A program made the position numbers and the translations under genes. This document shows, one piece after another, positions 21,766 to 32,207 of a stretch of DNA of 42,989 bases (position 1 is its first letter; every line of letters starts with the position of its first letter). The notes below the pieces were generated by a model. It ran no database searches. It saw nothing but the letters and a program-made list of their open reading frames with translations, and was not told the origin of the DNA. The DNA is from Xenoacremonium recifei (Eukaryota > Ascomycota > Sordariomycetes > Hypocreales > Nectriaceae): the NCBI GenBank assembly GCA_012184525.1, contig WOFQ01000116.1, forward strand, positions 1 to 42,989. Reading direction: 5' to 3'.

Positions 21766-23036
21766 TCACGCCTTGAGCTTGGAAATCTCAGCCTCAATAG
21801 CAGCTTGAGCCTTGTCATTGCCACCATTGAACGCATCGCAGACATCCTTCATCTTCCGCTGCACAGCAGCATCAGCATTCATTGCCTTGGTCAGCTCCGC
21901 ACCATCGTTGGCCAAGTAATCCACGTGTATATCGGCTAGTTTGCCGTTCCATTCGGGCCCAGCGAGGGGATCGATCTTGGAGTGGCCCTTGAGACGCTCG
22001 GGGGTCTTGAGCACGTCGTAGTAAGGAGCCTTCTGCTTGGGCGGGGGATTCTTGAGGAAGGGGTACTTTGCGAGTGCGGATTCGTCGAACGGCGTGTCCT
22101 TGAGCTCGGCTAGGTGGGGAGCCAGGATGGTAATGTGTTGGCAGCCGATTTCAGCGGTGGCGAGAATCTCGGCGATGTTGGCGTTGCTAGCAATAACAAT
22201 CTGAGGCTGGTCCTCGCCAGTCTCCTTGTAGAGTTGAGTGTAGGCCTCCAGGATATGGATAAGACGGGGTGCCATGGGGTGCTAAGACGCTAGTTAGTTT
22301 GGCATTGCGGGGGATCGGGTATTTTACATGCGTCAATAGCAGGGTCGTTGCTCTTGCACATCAGAGAGTCGTCTGAATACGCGGCGACCTCATTAAGGTA
22401 AGGGCTGATGTAAAGGCACTTGGACTGGCTAGCAGCAACAGCCTGGGGCAAACTGAACAGGGAGGTAGCAAGAGTTCGAATGCCCTCCTTGTTCAGAATA
22501 GCAGCGGCGGCCATCCCGGGTCCAGTAGCAGCGATCTTGATAGCATATCTGTCGCGTGAGATACCCGCGTCCTTGAAAGCACGGTCGTAAGCATAGCACT
22601 GCTCAAGGACCTTCTCCTTGCTATAAATTCGAGCGGGCGAGACTTGGACGAGGACTCGGTTGGTAATGTTGCCGATGTTGTTGGCGCAGAACTGGACCAT
22701 CTGTCATCCCGCCAATAGTTAGCGGCCACAGTGGTTGTCGCGGGGGGTTGTAGGACACCTACAACGCGGTTGAACACCTCTTCCCAGCCCTGGTCGCCGT
22801 ATTTCCTGCATTTCTCGACGAGCATATCATGGAACTTGGGCTCGCACATGGTGTTGCTCATGATAACCTGGTTAGAAGTTTCTAAGAGCGTTAAATTATT
22901 TCCAGTGTAATAGATCGCCGTTCTTACGATTATGAGGCTTGAAGGGCAAGCTTTTGGCCACCTCGGGGTCAACTGCGTCAACGTCGACATTGCAGATGTT
23001 CTCGAGAGCCTCGACGAGTGTCTTGGGAGGAGCCAT
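21766..23036 (-). CDS. Transaldolase family protein
   Basis: Model: complement(join(21766..22281,22328..22700,22763..22881,22928..23036)), about 372 aa. The core YAIKIAATGPGMAAAAIL holds the Schiff-base lysine at the place of the transaldolase signature IKLAAT, followed by LFSLPQAVAA and LYISPYLNEV as in the TIM-barrel family. Transaldolases move a dihydroxyacetone unit between sugar phosphates in the non-oxidative pentose phosphate pathway, but this protein is longer than Tal1 and its C-terminal part (PYYDVLKTPERLKG) is distinct. The last splice is odd: the GTAAAA donor leaves phase 1 while the exon after it needs phase 0 to give DPAIDA-HPMAPRLIHIL, so the frame is off by one base. Either a one-base error or a real frameshift mutation is present. 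It is convergent with the regulator at 18616. Confidence 0.75.
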
Positions 23037-24138
23037 TGTGACGTCTTACTCTGCTTGAGAACTCAAGGACTGGTTGGGAACGAGGATGTGGTCATAGAAG
23101 CAGGCAATCTGGACGGATTCTTTTAAACATGCTGAAGCCCCAATTCTCCGTGGAGCGTATCGTCACGCGAGCGCTTCGGTGTGGAACAGCTTGTTGATCG
23201 TCAACCAGTGAATCGTTCAGGGCGCGACTAGCGGGAATCCGCCATCCGTTAGAAGCTGTGGTAGGCAATAAAAATACTGTATCAATCCGTCCTCCCAGTA
23301 CGACCTCCGCTTCCAATGTGGCTAGAGGACTCCGCTCCGCAGGGGACTCGTTCGAATCGTGAGGGCGGCATCCCTCAACGAGTGGCGAGAAGAAGAGCGG
23401 TTAGCGGGATGCCCAAGATCTCACTGCTAGTAGATGTGTCTAATAGTGGAGAGTTAGAGATCAATTTCACATCAATGAAGACATGCCTCTGGGTCGAAGG
23501 ATTGGCATGAAGAGGAAGTATAGATTCAGAGCGGCGCAACACATTTTCATGCGGATAACTTTCTGCTTGGTGGAATAAATTCATAGTATTTCTAAACAAT
23601 AACACTACAACAATTCTTTTCCAAACGTTACCTTCCTTAGCTTCTGCTGTGTACTGTGACATACGGCCGTCCATTCAGCTACCCCTCCATCAAGCCTGAG
23701 AAATGAAATCTCTGGCGGGTAAGCGGGTAGGCGGGTGGTGGGCAGGCGGGGAGGCGTAAGACGGGATTCGGTGGTTAGGAAACGAGGTGGATACGGATTT
23801 ATGTCTAGCTCGCATTGACATCAGTCTTCGAGCGGCCTTCGCGTAGGTCGGAAAACGACCTCGTCCATCTTGACCCTGGAGAATCCGTTCTAGTCCGGCC
23901 GGAAATATCGGTAACCAGTAGTAAGACAAAAAAAAAAAAATTCGCGACATCATAACGTGATTTGCAACTTGCCTATGCTTCATATTCGCACTGTATATGC
24001 ATCTATAGGTAGTATTTTATCGAGATGCTGGCAACGATCATAATCGTAGCGGCTCAATTTGGTGTTCCTCTGTAATACAGAACCGTGCCGTTGACTTTGA
24101 GAAATATCAGTTCAAACAATGCCAGACTTTACCTCAAC
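23037..24138. other. Intergenic region with a G-rich tract
   Basis: About 1.1 kb between divergent genes without a convincing coding frame. It contains the GCGGG-rich run described separately and a 13-A run at 23929-23941. Confidence 0.35.
23714..23756 (+). repeat. GCGGGTA-type G-rich tandem tract
   Basis: Imperfect units of GCGGGTAA/GCGGGTAG/GCGGGTGG/TGGGCAG/GCGGGG give at least five GGG runs separated by short loops on the plus strand, which meets the usual G-quadruplex pattern. A similar tract lies at 9343-9372. It may be regulatory or a simple repeat. Confidence 0.5.
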
Positions 24139-24594
24139 ATGTTTCGGCTGCAAGCATTGAACGTTACGACCTCTACTACTGCTCTCTGGGCTGGCAAAAA
24201 CCATATCTTCCCCCCCTCTCGTGAGTGACCTTCTCTGTGTCAGATACTCTTGTTTCACGAACAGTAAACTTATTTAAATCCCGTATTAGTTTGCCAGTTC
24301 AATGCGCCAGCACTGTCTCGAGGTGCGATAACTCGCACCGCGCGAGCAGAGCTTTCGGCAGCGTATCATAGATCTACACCCCCTCAACACGATACCTTCG
24401 TTTCCTACCGAACGCAGGCACAGCAGCACGGTCAGCTACGAAAGGCAGCCAAGAGAAACATCTCGAGGTCTTCGCCGAGAAATCCCCTGGATGAATTTGT
24501 GGACCACAGGATTGATCTCCAAGTTAACGACATCGGCTTACTCACCAAGCCTCGCCGTCCGCAGCTCCACGCAACTGAATCGAGATCGGCTTGA
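24139..24594 (+). CDS. Small protein with a mitochondrial-presequence-like N-terminus
   Basis: Model: join(24139..24220,24290..24594), 128 aa, with one 69-nt intron (GTGAGT donor, TTAG acceptor). The first exon alone is short, so the gene is easy to miss. The joined frame stays open for 105 codons in the second exon. The first 60 residues contain many Arg, Ser, Thr and Ala, one Glu and no Asp (MFRLQALNVTTSTTALWAGK, then SRGAITRTARAE), as in matrix-targeting signals. The rest is basic, with LDEFVDHRIDLQVNDIGLL near the C-terminus. I do not recognise a family. It may be a small mitochondrial ribosomal or assembly protein, but that is a guess. Confidence 0.55.
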
Positions 24595-24885
24595 TAATGG
24601 AGGTTATATTTTGTAAGCTAAGTTCACCTAGCGATTCGTAGTGATGGAATACTGAGGTTAGGGGGTGGAAGCCGCACCCATAGCGGTGCTTTATTCTATG
24701 AATTCACAGAGGACTATTACTTTTTAGTAGAAATGCGTTCCGTACCTTCGTTGTGGGGAAAGCTATTGTACTGAGAATGGCCTCAGCGCTCTTCTTTGCA
24801 TCTATTAGATACAGCAATCATCTTAAAACCATAACCAATACTCTTCCCCTTGACCCGAACCCCAGAGGATCCGGTGTTTCACATG

Positions 24886-26621
24886 TTACAGAGGACCCTC
24901 AACTAAGATATGGTGTTAGTGCTATATTCTTGCCCGTGGGTATTTTTTTTTTTTTTTTTTTGCTTACTGATGGTTTTGATCGCCAACTTGCCATCTGGTC
25001 CCTTGCCCTTTTTGCTGGTCTCAAATGCCATAACAGCGTCTTTGAAAGGAAATCTGTCAAGAATCATTAGTTATTCAGTCAACTCTGAGGGCTGAAAGCA
25101 CGTACCGGTGGGTCAAGAGAGGCTTCAAGTTTACACGACCCTGGCTGACAAGGTCAATGGCCAAAGGATAACATCCCGGGCCATACTACAGTTATATTAG
25201 CACTTTTCGCCCATAGAGCAAATGAGATACACATACTCGGAGACTGCCAATAAGGTTCACTTCCTTGTTCACGAATATAGACATGGGGATTGTAATGTTC
25301 GCAGGTCCAGCACCGACCTGGACAACCATGCTCCGGCGCTTGACGAGCCAGACGGCTGTTTGTACGCAGACCTCGGCACCAGAGCACTCGATAACAAGGT
25401 CAACGCCTTCGCTACGCTCCCCAAAGCCAAACTTCTTCATGATTAATTTGCCCTACAACCAGTGAATATATTTTCCCTTTCTTATTTCCTAGGAGTACTT
25501 ACATGCCGTTTTGAGTAAGTGTTGTTATCCTCGCCATCTTCCCTCGGAACGGCAAGGTGGACATCGGTGGCCGCATACTGTTTCGCAAACTCCAGACGCT
25601 CAGGCTGCACATCAATGGCAAGGATACGTCGAGCTCCCAGGGCCTTAGCGACAGCCATGGTGCTGTTGTGTTGTATTTGATCAGCACACACTTCTTTATC
25701 TTTTGTCATTGCAAAGCATCCATAGCAAACTCACAGGAGACCGACCGGTCCAGCACCAAATACAGCAACGTTGGCGTTGTGGCCCATTTGAGCGACACTA
25801 TGAACAGCCATGACTGCCACAGCCAGAGGCTCAACCTGTCGCAATATTAGTCAGAGGCACCACCTAAAATATCCTGCCATATCAGCGCATACTAGAGCGC
25901 CTTCCTCCATGGACACGTTGCTGGGCAGCTTATAACAACTAGCATATGAATCAGAATCAGTACACTCATGATCTTGACATCAAAGATCTCACACATCTGC
26001 AGGGAGAGTGTAGAATCCTTGTAGGGTTCCATCAAATCCATCTGCGGCGGCAAACTTGCAGTCACCGCATTGTCCGTCTGTTACCTAAGTCAGACCTCAG
26101 CTCGCTCCAACAGACAAGGAACTTGGCTTACAAGAACCACTCTTGCAGAACTCGCAACGGAGACAGCAGATGCCGGGCTCATAAAAGTCAGGAATTTCAA
26201 GACCGATGTTAGTTGGAAGAGAACCAACCTCCATTGCTACTCGATCTCCAACCGTCAGTGTTGAAACAGCCGATCCAACTAGGTCTTTGTTAAGCATGTC
26301 AGCCGATATTGATTCCAGCCCTCACCTGTTGTGACAATTCCAGCGGATTCATGGCCAAGAATGAACGGCTTGTCGAATGTCGATTCTCCCGCTCTACCTT
26401 CAAGAAAAATGTGAAGATCTGAGGCGCAGATCCCTGTCATCTTGGGCGCAACAATCACGCTGGATACCACGTCAGCTACGGTCCGACGTATTTCTTTTGG
26501 TGAAAGCGCAATACTCATAAGGCCCTGGTTCAGTTGGTAGAGGTCTCTTCTCCATCACCAGCTTCCCGATATCTTGCATCACGTGAACATGGTTCTCGGT
26601 AGGGATGGCGGTGCTCTCCAT
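24886..26621 (-). CDS. Zinc-dependent xylitol/sorbitol dehydrogenase (D-xylulose reductase type)
   Basis: Model: complement(join(24886..24902,24968..25053,25106..25185,25237..25452,25503..25662,25735..25835,25893..25938,25993..26077,26132..26177,26229..26284,26326..26459,26515..26621)), 377 aa. Catalytic zinc ligands are C47 (MTGICASDLH) and H72-E73 (GHESAG). Structural zinc ligands C104, C107, C110 and C118 appear with the right spacing only after splicing, which supports the introns. The NAD fold shows VAVFGAGPVGL and then AIDVQPERL, whose aspartate favours NAD. The protein ends IKTIIEGPL, as xylitol dehydrogenases do. It oxidises xylitol or sorbitol to the ketose in the cytosol. Eleven introns in 377 codons is dense; one is only 41 nt and one (51 nt, 26178-26228) is in frame. 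Confidence 0.87.
24943..24961 (+). repeat. 19-base T run inside an intron
   Basis: A pure T19 run lies in the last intron of the xylitol dehydrogenase gene (on the gene's strand it is A19 just after the GTAAGC donor). It is a simple homopolymer and prone to length change. Confidence 0.85.
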
Positions 26622-26733
26622 GATGAATTTGGCTAATGGCAATCGGTGAGTGAAGAAGAAATGTTGTATGAATAAACACAGATGTAGAGCATGCAGGTAG
26701 TGGAATGTCGACACATGTTGGAGATTATGTTGT

Positions 26734-26741
26734 CTTATAAA
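26734..26741 (-). promoter_or_regulatory. TATA-like element of the xylitol dehydrogenase gene
   Basis: TTTATAAG on the minus strand lies about 115 bp before the ATG at 26621. It is a plausible core promoter element. The stretch from 26742 to 27007 otherwise shows no gene. Confidence 0.3.
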
Positions 26742-27007
26742 CTATAGCAGCTATGAAGAGAGCAGCGTTCTCTCGAGACACATAGCGGAAAGCCTCCAAA
26801 CAAAACTGGATCGCCGGTCCTGGAGGAAGCCGCCGATGGAGTGGGCCTGCGGAAGAGCGGTTAGGTGGAAGCTAAAGTCCACTCGTTGGAAACTAACACT
26901 GCAACGATGGATGTAAGTTTTTATAGCAGTTCCTGAGATCGCCTGGACTGAGCTTCTAGGGAAATGAAAGAGATGAATCATGGAAGCTAATTAGCAGCAT
27001 CGGGTGA

Positions 27008-28105
27008 ATCCAGACAGCAGAGCTCACCATACGTATCCTCCAGCAGCATTGGCGAGAATCCTCGTACATATGCGGCAAGTTCTTCTTTGCTGTTATCATA
27101 AGCATCTTCAATGGCTTCACCTTTTGGTACTTGGACTCCTTCATGCAGGACAGGCAGAACCACATGTCTACCTGCTTCCTCATCGTGATCATCTCACCTA
27201 CAGTAGACAATGATATGCTGCCAAGGCTCTTTGGCAACATCGCTCTTGGCAGCTCCGCGAATACCCGTCCTACATCTACGGGTGGATTGCATTTTGCACA
27301 GGCAATATCGCCACTGGGATACCTACTGCAATCGTAGCAGGAACTATATATTGGGTGCTCTGGTACTAACGAACGGGCCCTGCAAAGCGCGACCTCGATT
27401 TCAGGATATACTTAACTCATTACTATTCTAATGTTCATCTTCATCAATAGCTGAGGTGAGTGGATTTGGGCATGTGCACCGACCTTCATGGCCTTCTCAA
27501 ATGTATGTGACCAACCAGTGCCAATCTCCGTGTCATCCATAACACGTAATACTCGTACGGAAGCTGATTGTCGCTGCGGGTATTTCTTTTTTGCTTCGTC
27601 ATGTTCGGACATTTCAACGGAGTGGTTAGGTCCTACTCCATGCTTCCGGTCTTTCGGAGATGCTGGATGTATAGGGTGAACCTATCTACTTAGGGGGCTG
27701 GAGGCATGCTTGCAGCCACCCTCGACGTGCTACCAGTCCGCCATGATTCTGAAGAGGCTGCTCAAGTCGACGAACCACCGAATTAGATATACCAGGAATA
27801 TACGGGGGATCCTACTCGGGCAGCGGGAGGTTTCTTGCTGAACCTACAAGCGACTAACGGGTGCCAAACATTGCTTTTATAGCTCAGGGAGCAGATATCT
27901 CCAAATTTTCAACATCGCGGCAAACTAGAAAGGGCGAGGGAGGCAGGCGATTCCGAATTCCATTCCATATATAACAGCAGACTTGACACGACTGCTAGAT
28001 TTTGACATCTTCCTGCTTTTTTGTGTATTCAATTAGTTGCCCGTGTACCTTTTTATCTACATATTCTACGTTAGGGTTAGGGTGGTTCAGATTTGGTCAT
28101 GTATT
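27008..28105 (+). pseudogene. 3' half of a decayed PDR-type ABC transporter
   Basis: Successive frames spell the second membrane domain of a CDR/PDR full-size ABC transporter. The pieces are RILQQHWRESSYICGKFFF (about 27035-27095), WQLREYPSYIYGWIAF (about 27247), a GEWIWACAP loop segment near 27460, FLFCFVMFGHFNGVVRSY (27583 on), GGMLAATLDVLPV (about 27700), GFLLNLQATNGCQ (about 27828) and FYVRVRVV at the end. At least one frameshift (about 27225-27244) and several stops (27367, 27691 and others) break it, and no ABC nucleotide-binding part is visible upstream. Such pumps export drugs or metabolites at the plasma membrane; this copy cannot work. It sits between the xylitol dehydrogenase promoter and the regulator at 28674. 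Open frames on the other strand here are its shadows. Confidence 0.78.
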
Positions 28106-28673
28106 TTCTCGGCTCGGGAAACTAGTAGACTTGGTGAAGAGGCCATTTTCAGGTAGAAAGGAAGGGAAAATACAGTGGCCAATGCCCTGACTGCTGAGCT
28201 ATTTCTAGACGGCAATTTAATGAGAAGGCGGTATTAAATGGGAACGGCACGACTTGCTCAATAAAGGTGCCCTTGTTCTAGGGTCTTCGACATAAGCCAG
28301 GATTGTTCCAGAACACCTCAACCACATCTACGAGTAGATTGGAAGCATAACAACGAGCTGAAACGCGTAGATAATTGGAGATTTCTTCATCTACTCGTAA
28401 TCTTGCATGCCTGGCAAAGTTTAGCGTGTTGTGTAAGAGAGACTTCCGAGTGCTATCCGTCGCTGCTCGCGTAGCTCGGACTCTGGGTCGGAACGCTAAA
28501 TGCATCCCTCTCCCTGTACTTCGTAGAAATAGCCCCGGGATTAGGCCGCTGCGGGGAAGCGAGCAGCTTTTGACCCGTCTAAAGATTACCCCGCAGTCAG
28601 TTTTCTGGGCCTGGTAGTCATCTTGTATTTCGTTCGCATCTGTTCACTGCTCTCACTCCTCCCCAGATCAGAC
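28106..28673. other. Promoter region of the third C6 regulator
   Basis: About 570 bp with no gene of its own. It carries the 5' region of the regulator starting at 28674. No clear TATA box is seen. Confidence 0.3.
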
Positions 28674-30984
28674 ATGACGACGACAAACTATCCGCGAAGA
28701 CGTGCACCAATTGCATGCAACTTTTGCAGATATAGGTGGGCAAGAGACTGATTCTTTGTGGTGTCTTGTAATCGATTATCTGAGATTTTGAATGCAGAAA
28801 GCGAAGATGCGACGGGATGAAGCCTAGATGCAGCATGTGCATGGCCGCCAAGATCGACTGCTGCTACCAGGACGGCACAGAATACGACAACATTGCAAGA
28901 ACGCCGGAGGCAACTCCAGGGAAAGCGCCACTGGATGAAGATGTAACAACTCGTGATGACAATACCGTGACACAGAGGTACCAGTCTTCGCTCCATGTAA
29001 CCATTGCGAATGAGCTGACCCTGGTATCCTCTAGGCCACTCGAGGCGAATGTCCCAAGCTCAGAAGCTCTGCTGCACCGGATCGAAGAACTAGAAGGACT
29101 CGTCTGGGGGCAAAATACCACGGTTGAACTAGCGAATATGAGTCCTCCCATCTCGAATGCCGACTTCGACGGGAGCAGCGTATCGTGGTTGCCAGATTTT
29201 CTCACTGATGTCGCACCAGCTCATAATCCATTCCAGATGACACCAAACATCTCGACAATTCCAGCGTCTCGCGACGATCAGAGGTTAGACTGGGTACTCG
29301 ACGACGGGGGACCAGTGGTCCAGGAATCCCCCCCCACCATTCCGATCGGCCATTTCACGCCTACGAGCAGTCTTTTCACGTTGGAGCCTGTCCGAAAGCT
29401 TGTTGGAGAGTACCCCGGGGACTTCTTTTTGCAGATTGAAACAGATCGAGAGTTCCAGTCCGAAATATTTCCCACGCCGATCACAAACTCTCTAGCAAAC
29501 CTTAACCTCAACCCGGCACTCACGAAAGAGTACCTCGCAGCGTTTTTCTCCAGCATTTATCCCCATTTCCCTATAATTGACTCCGGGTCGTTCCATTCCT
29601 GCGTCGATCGTGCTACGGGTCCCGATGCCGATGAGCTTGATACGGCCTTATTCCTGGTGGTTCTGGCTCTGGGCAAACTGATTTCGAACCGTCAAGCAAA
29701 CTCACCTGGTAAACCTACGGTGAAGGATGGGAGCGAATATTTCTCCCTCGCGTATCAAATCTTGACAACGCGATGGGTGATGAGTTTTGGCCTCAACCTT
29801 TCTTTGGCAGCCGGCCTCGTGTATGCGGCCATATATTTGTGCTATCAGGAGCGCCCATTACACTCATGGCGCCTCGTTTATATGACTTCTGTCAAGCTCC
29901 AAACAGTCCTACCGAGGTACAGTCAAATCTCAGTAGATATCTAGAAGTAACATAATTAACCACCCGCAATAGAATCAAGAGGATGAGCATGTGCCAACAA
30001 GAGGCTGATGTTGTCAGTCGCCTCTTTTGGGCCTGTTTCTTACTCGAATGGTAAACCAAACGTAATAACGTGCTCAAATCACTGGTCTAACTATGAGACA
30101 GTGACACCTTGGCAGAATTTCATCTCCCGCGCAGCGGAATTGAACTGGTCATTGACAACATGCCACTGCCGCAATTCTCTAATAGTGCTAATTGCGATGG
30201 ACTTGTGTTCCTGGCCATATGCTCGGTAAGACGGCTCCTGAACCGCATACACCGAGCCATATACGACGCAGGGAACCCCTGGTCGTCGAATCACACGCCA
30301 AGCGCCTTCTTCTCTGTTAATTCTCTCGGAAATGTCTGTGCGGAGCTTACGCGCCAGCTTGATACATGGTACGCTCTGCTACCCGATGCCATCAAACCCG
30401 ATCTAGCGGATACGACCCCTTGCAATGTGCACGACGGATGGCTCCGACTGCGATATTGGTCGGCTAAACACATAATTTGCCGACCTTGTCTTGTTTATGC
30501 GGCTACTCTAACAGATCATTCACATTTGCCAGCCTATATATTAGCGAACTCAGAAACTTGTGTAGAGAGCTGCCGAAACTATATAAACACAGCATCTCTG
30601 GTTCTCACTGAGAGAACCCAGTACACGTGGATGACAATACAGGGGTAAGTCTCTTTACACTCCACAGTATAATACGCTGCGCTGACCAACTACAGGTCAT
30701 TGGCATGTGCATTGATGATTACAATTACTTCTGAAAACCCCTTATTAAGCCACCTAGTTCCGGATACAGAGCTACTCCTCAAGAAAGTGATAATAGCAAC
30801 CGAGCCTTGGGCAACCCCTGGATCGAGTGCAGAGTGTATTAGCTGGATTTTGAAAGCAATATCACAGAAGAAGCGTGTGACAAACAACTTTCACAACAAA
30901 CAATTCAACAGGCTCTCCGTGGGAAATACATTGAGCCTGACCGGTAATCCAAGGGGCCTCCTGGCTGAGCGACACCTGGGTTAA
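28674..30984 (+). CDS. Zn(II)2Cys6 fungal-specific transcription factor
   Basis: Model: join(28674..28735,28798..29916,29973..30050,30102..30644,30696..30984), 696 aa. The zinc cluster begins at once (C15, C18, C25, C32, C35, C42; spacing 2-6-6-2-6) and is split by the first 62-nt intron, which lies inside RYR-KRRCDG. A short linker with IEELEGLVWG follows. The regulatory domain shows TKEYLAAFFSSIYPHFPI, RMSMCQQEADVVSRLFWACF and LDTWYALLPDAIKP, all normal for this class. Introns are 51-62 nt. It is a probable nuclear regulator; the neighbours are a xylitol dehydrogenase, a dead ABC transporter and a Gfo/Idh/MocA enzyme, any of which could be a target. Confidence 0.87.
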
Positions 30985-30989
30985 GCGAC

Positions 30990-31720
30990 GTTATATAGCA
31001 GCGTCGGGTCACGCATAGACTATTTATCCAGAATAATAGTCTACTAGGGCAATAATAATTTGCCTAACTACTTATTTTAGATTCATCTCGATTTATTATA
31101 GTTTTTGATTAATTAGGGTTTGTGTTTTTTTTTTTTCTTCTTAGAGTTTTTTAAAATTAAAGAAAAATATTAAACATCACCCAGACTATCATAACGCGAA
31201 GGCACAGCGTCATCATGGCGAAGCTAAAAAAAGTGAGCATTGCCCCTGATCAGTCTATATATATGCCGACAGACCCCGAAGGCAGAAGGGGGGTCAGAGA
31301 TTACTACAGTCATTTTGAGACCCCTGGCTACATTAACCTTACAACTAAGCTAGGAATCGCCTGCAACCTCCTGAACAGCTCGTTCACTCCCCTATTGCCG
31401 ACAGTCCCTGACATATGATCTCAGAATCACAGGCTTAATTCAGGCTATTAAATGTCTTCCTCTTGTGAACTTTCTTTTTTAGATTTATAATATTTTTTAA
31501 AGTAATTATTATAATAATCAATTACTTCCTAAATTAAGTAATCCTTATAGGGTTTCCTATTAGCAGAAGGACATTATATATAGCTTGAGTATTATCTTAG
31601 GATATTCTATCTAGTAATATATAAGCAGATTTATAATAACTAATTATTATTAATTTAGCTGAGCTACTAAGTAAGCTATTCTGAGGTTCATAAGGTGATT
31701 TACATACTTCATGTCTATTA
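30990..31720. other. AT-rich tract, possibly a RIP-decayed repeat
   Basis: Base composition shifts to strongly AT-rich with T and A runs (for example a T12 run near 31130) and frequent TA steps (TATATA, TAATAATT). This is unlike the flanking genes. A 67-codon open frame at 31215-31418 has no motif I know. Such islands in Pezizomycotina are often old transposons mutated by repeat-induced point mutation, but no transposon protein is readable here. Confidence 0.45.
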
Positions 31721-31891
31721 GTGCGCTCAGTGCCCTTAGAGCAAGGCTCACAGCTAAGTTTTGGGGTGCTCAAAGTGAGTCGCGTTGCGCTCACTGGTGA
31801 GTCTGGGGTTCACCTGAGGCAACCTCGTACATGTCACGTGTTTTCTGGCGGCCCAGGCGGAGGTCTAGTCGTGACCCCGCACCATTACGAA

Positions 31892-31930
31892 TACGGAAAT
31901 CCCGAAACTCCCCGGGTGGGACTTTCCGTA
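31892..31930. repeat. Short inverted repeat TACGGAAA / TTTCCGTA
   Basis: Perfect 8-bp arms at 31892-31899 and 31923-31930 flank a GC-rich centre containing CCCGGG. It lies about 280 bp before the ATG at 32208 and could be a binding site for a dimeric regulator. The remaining sequence to 32207 shows no gene. Confidence 0.4.
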
Positions 31931-32207
31931 CTCACATGCTTGGGAGGGCGCGAATCTCTGGCCAGCAAAAAGAAGCGTGGAAGAAAATGAACAAAGACTG
32001 AACGTCCCTACATTGTATTCCTGTAGATAAGTCACACCTACTTTAGCCATTTCAGTTTTCCTAACTACGCCCTACCCCTTCATTGTTAGTAGATTCAGTG
32101 CTTCTACCGTATTCTAATTCATTTGCGATCCCTAACGGAGAAGGCATTGACTTTTAGAAGACCCATATAACCATATAGTTGATCAAGGTTTTCGAAGAAA
32201 CTCTGTC

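Noticed and set aside
26956..27616. Apparent minus-strand gene with several long open frames
   Set aside because: The plus strand of the same bases spells ordered PDR ABC-transporter membrane motifs, so the minus frames are shadows of that relic.
28071..28082. TTAGGGTTAGGG, telomere-like repeat
   Set aside because: Only two units, and they lie within the decayed ABC transporter tail, where they encode VRVRV; likely chance.
31215..31418. 67-codon open frame in the AT-rich island
   Set aside because: No recognisable motif and no flanking splice sites that extend it.
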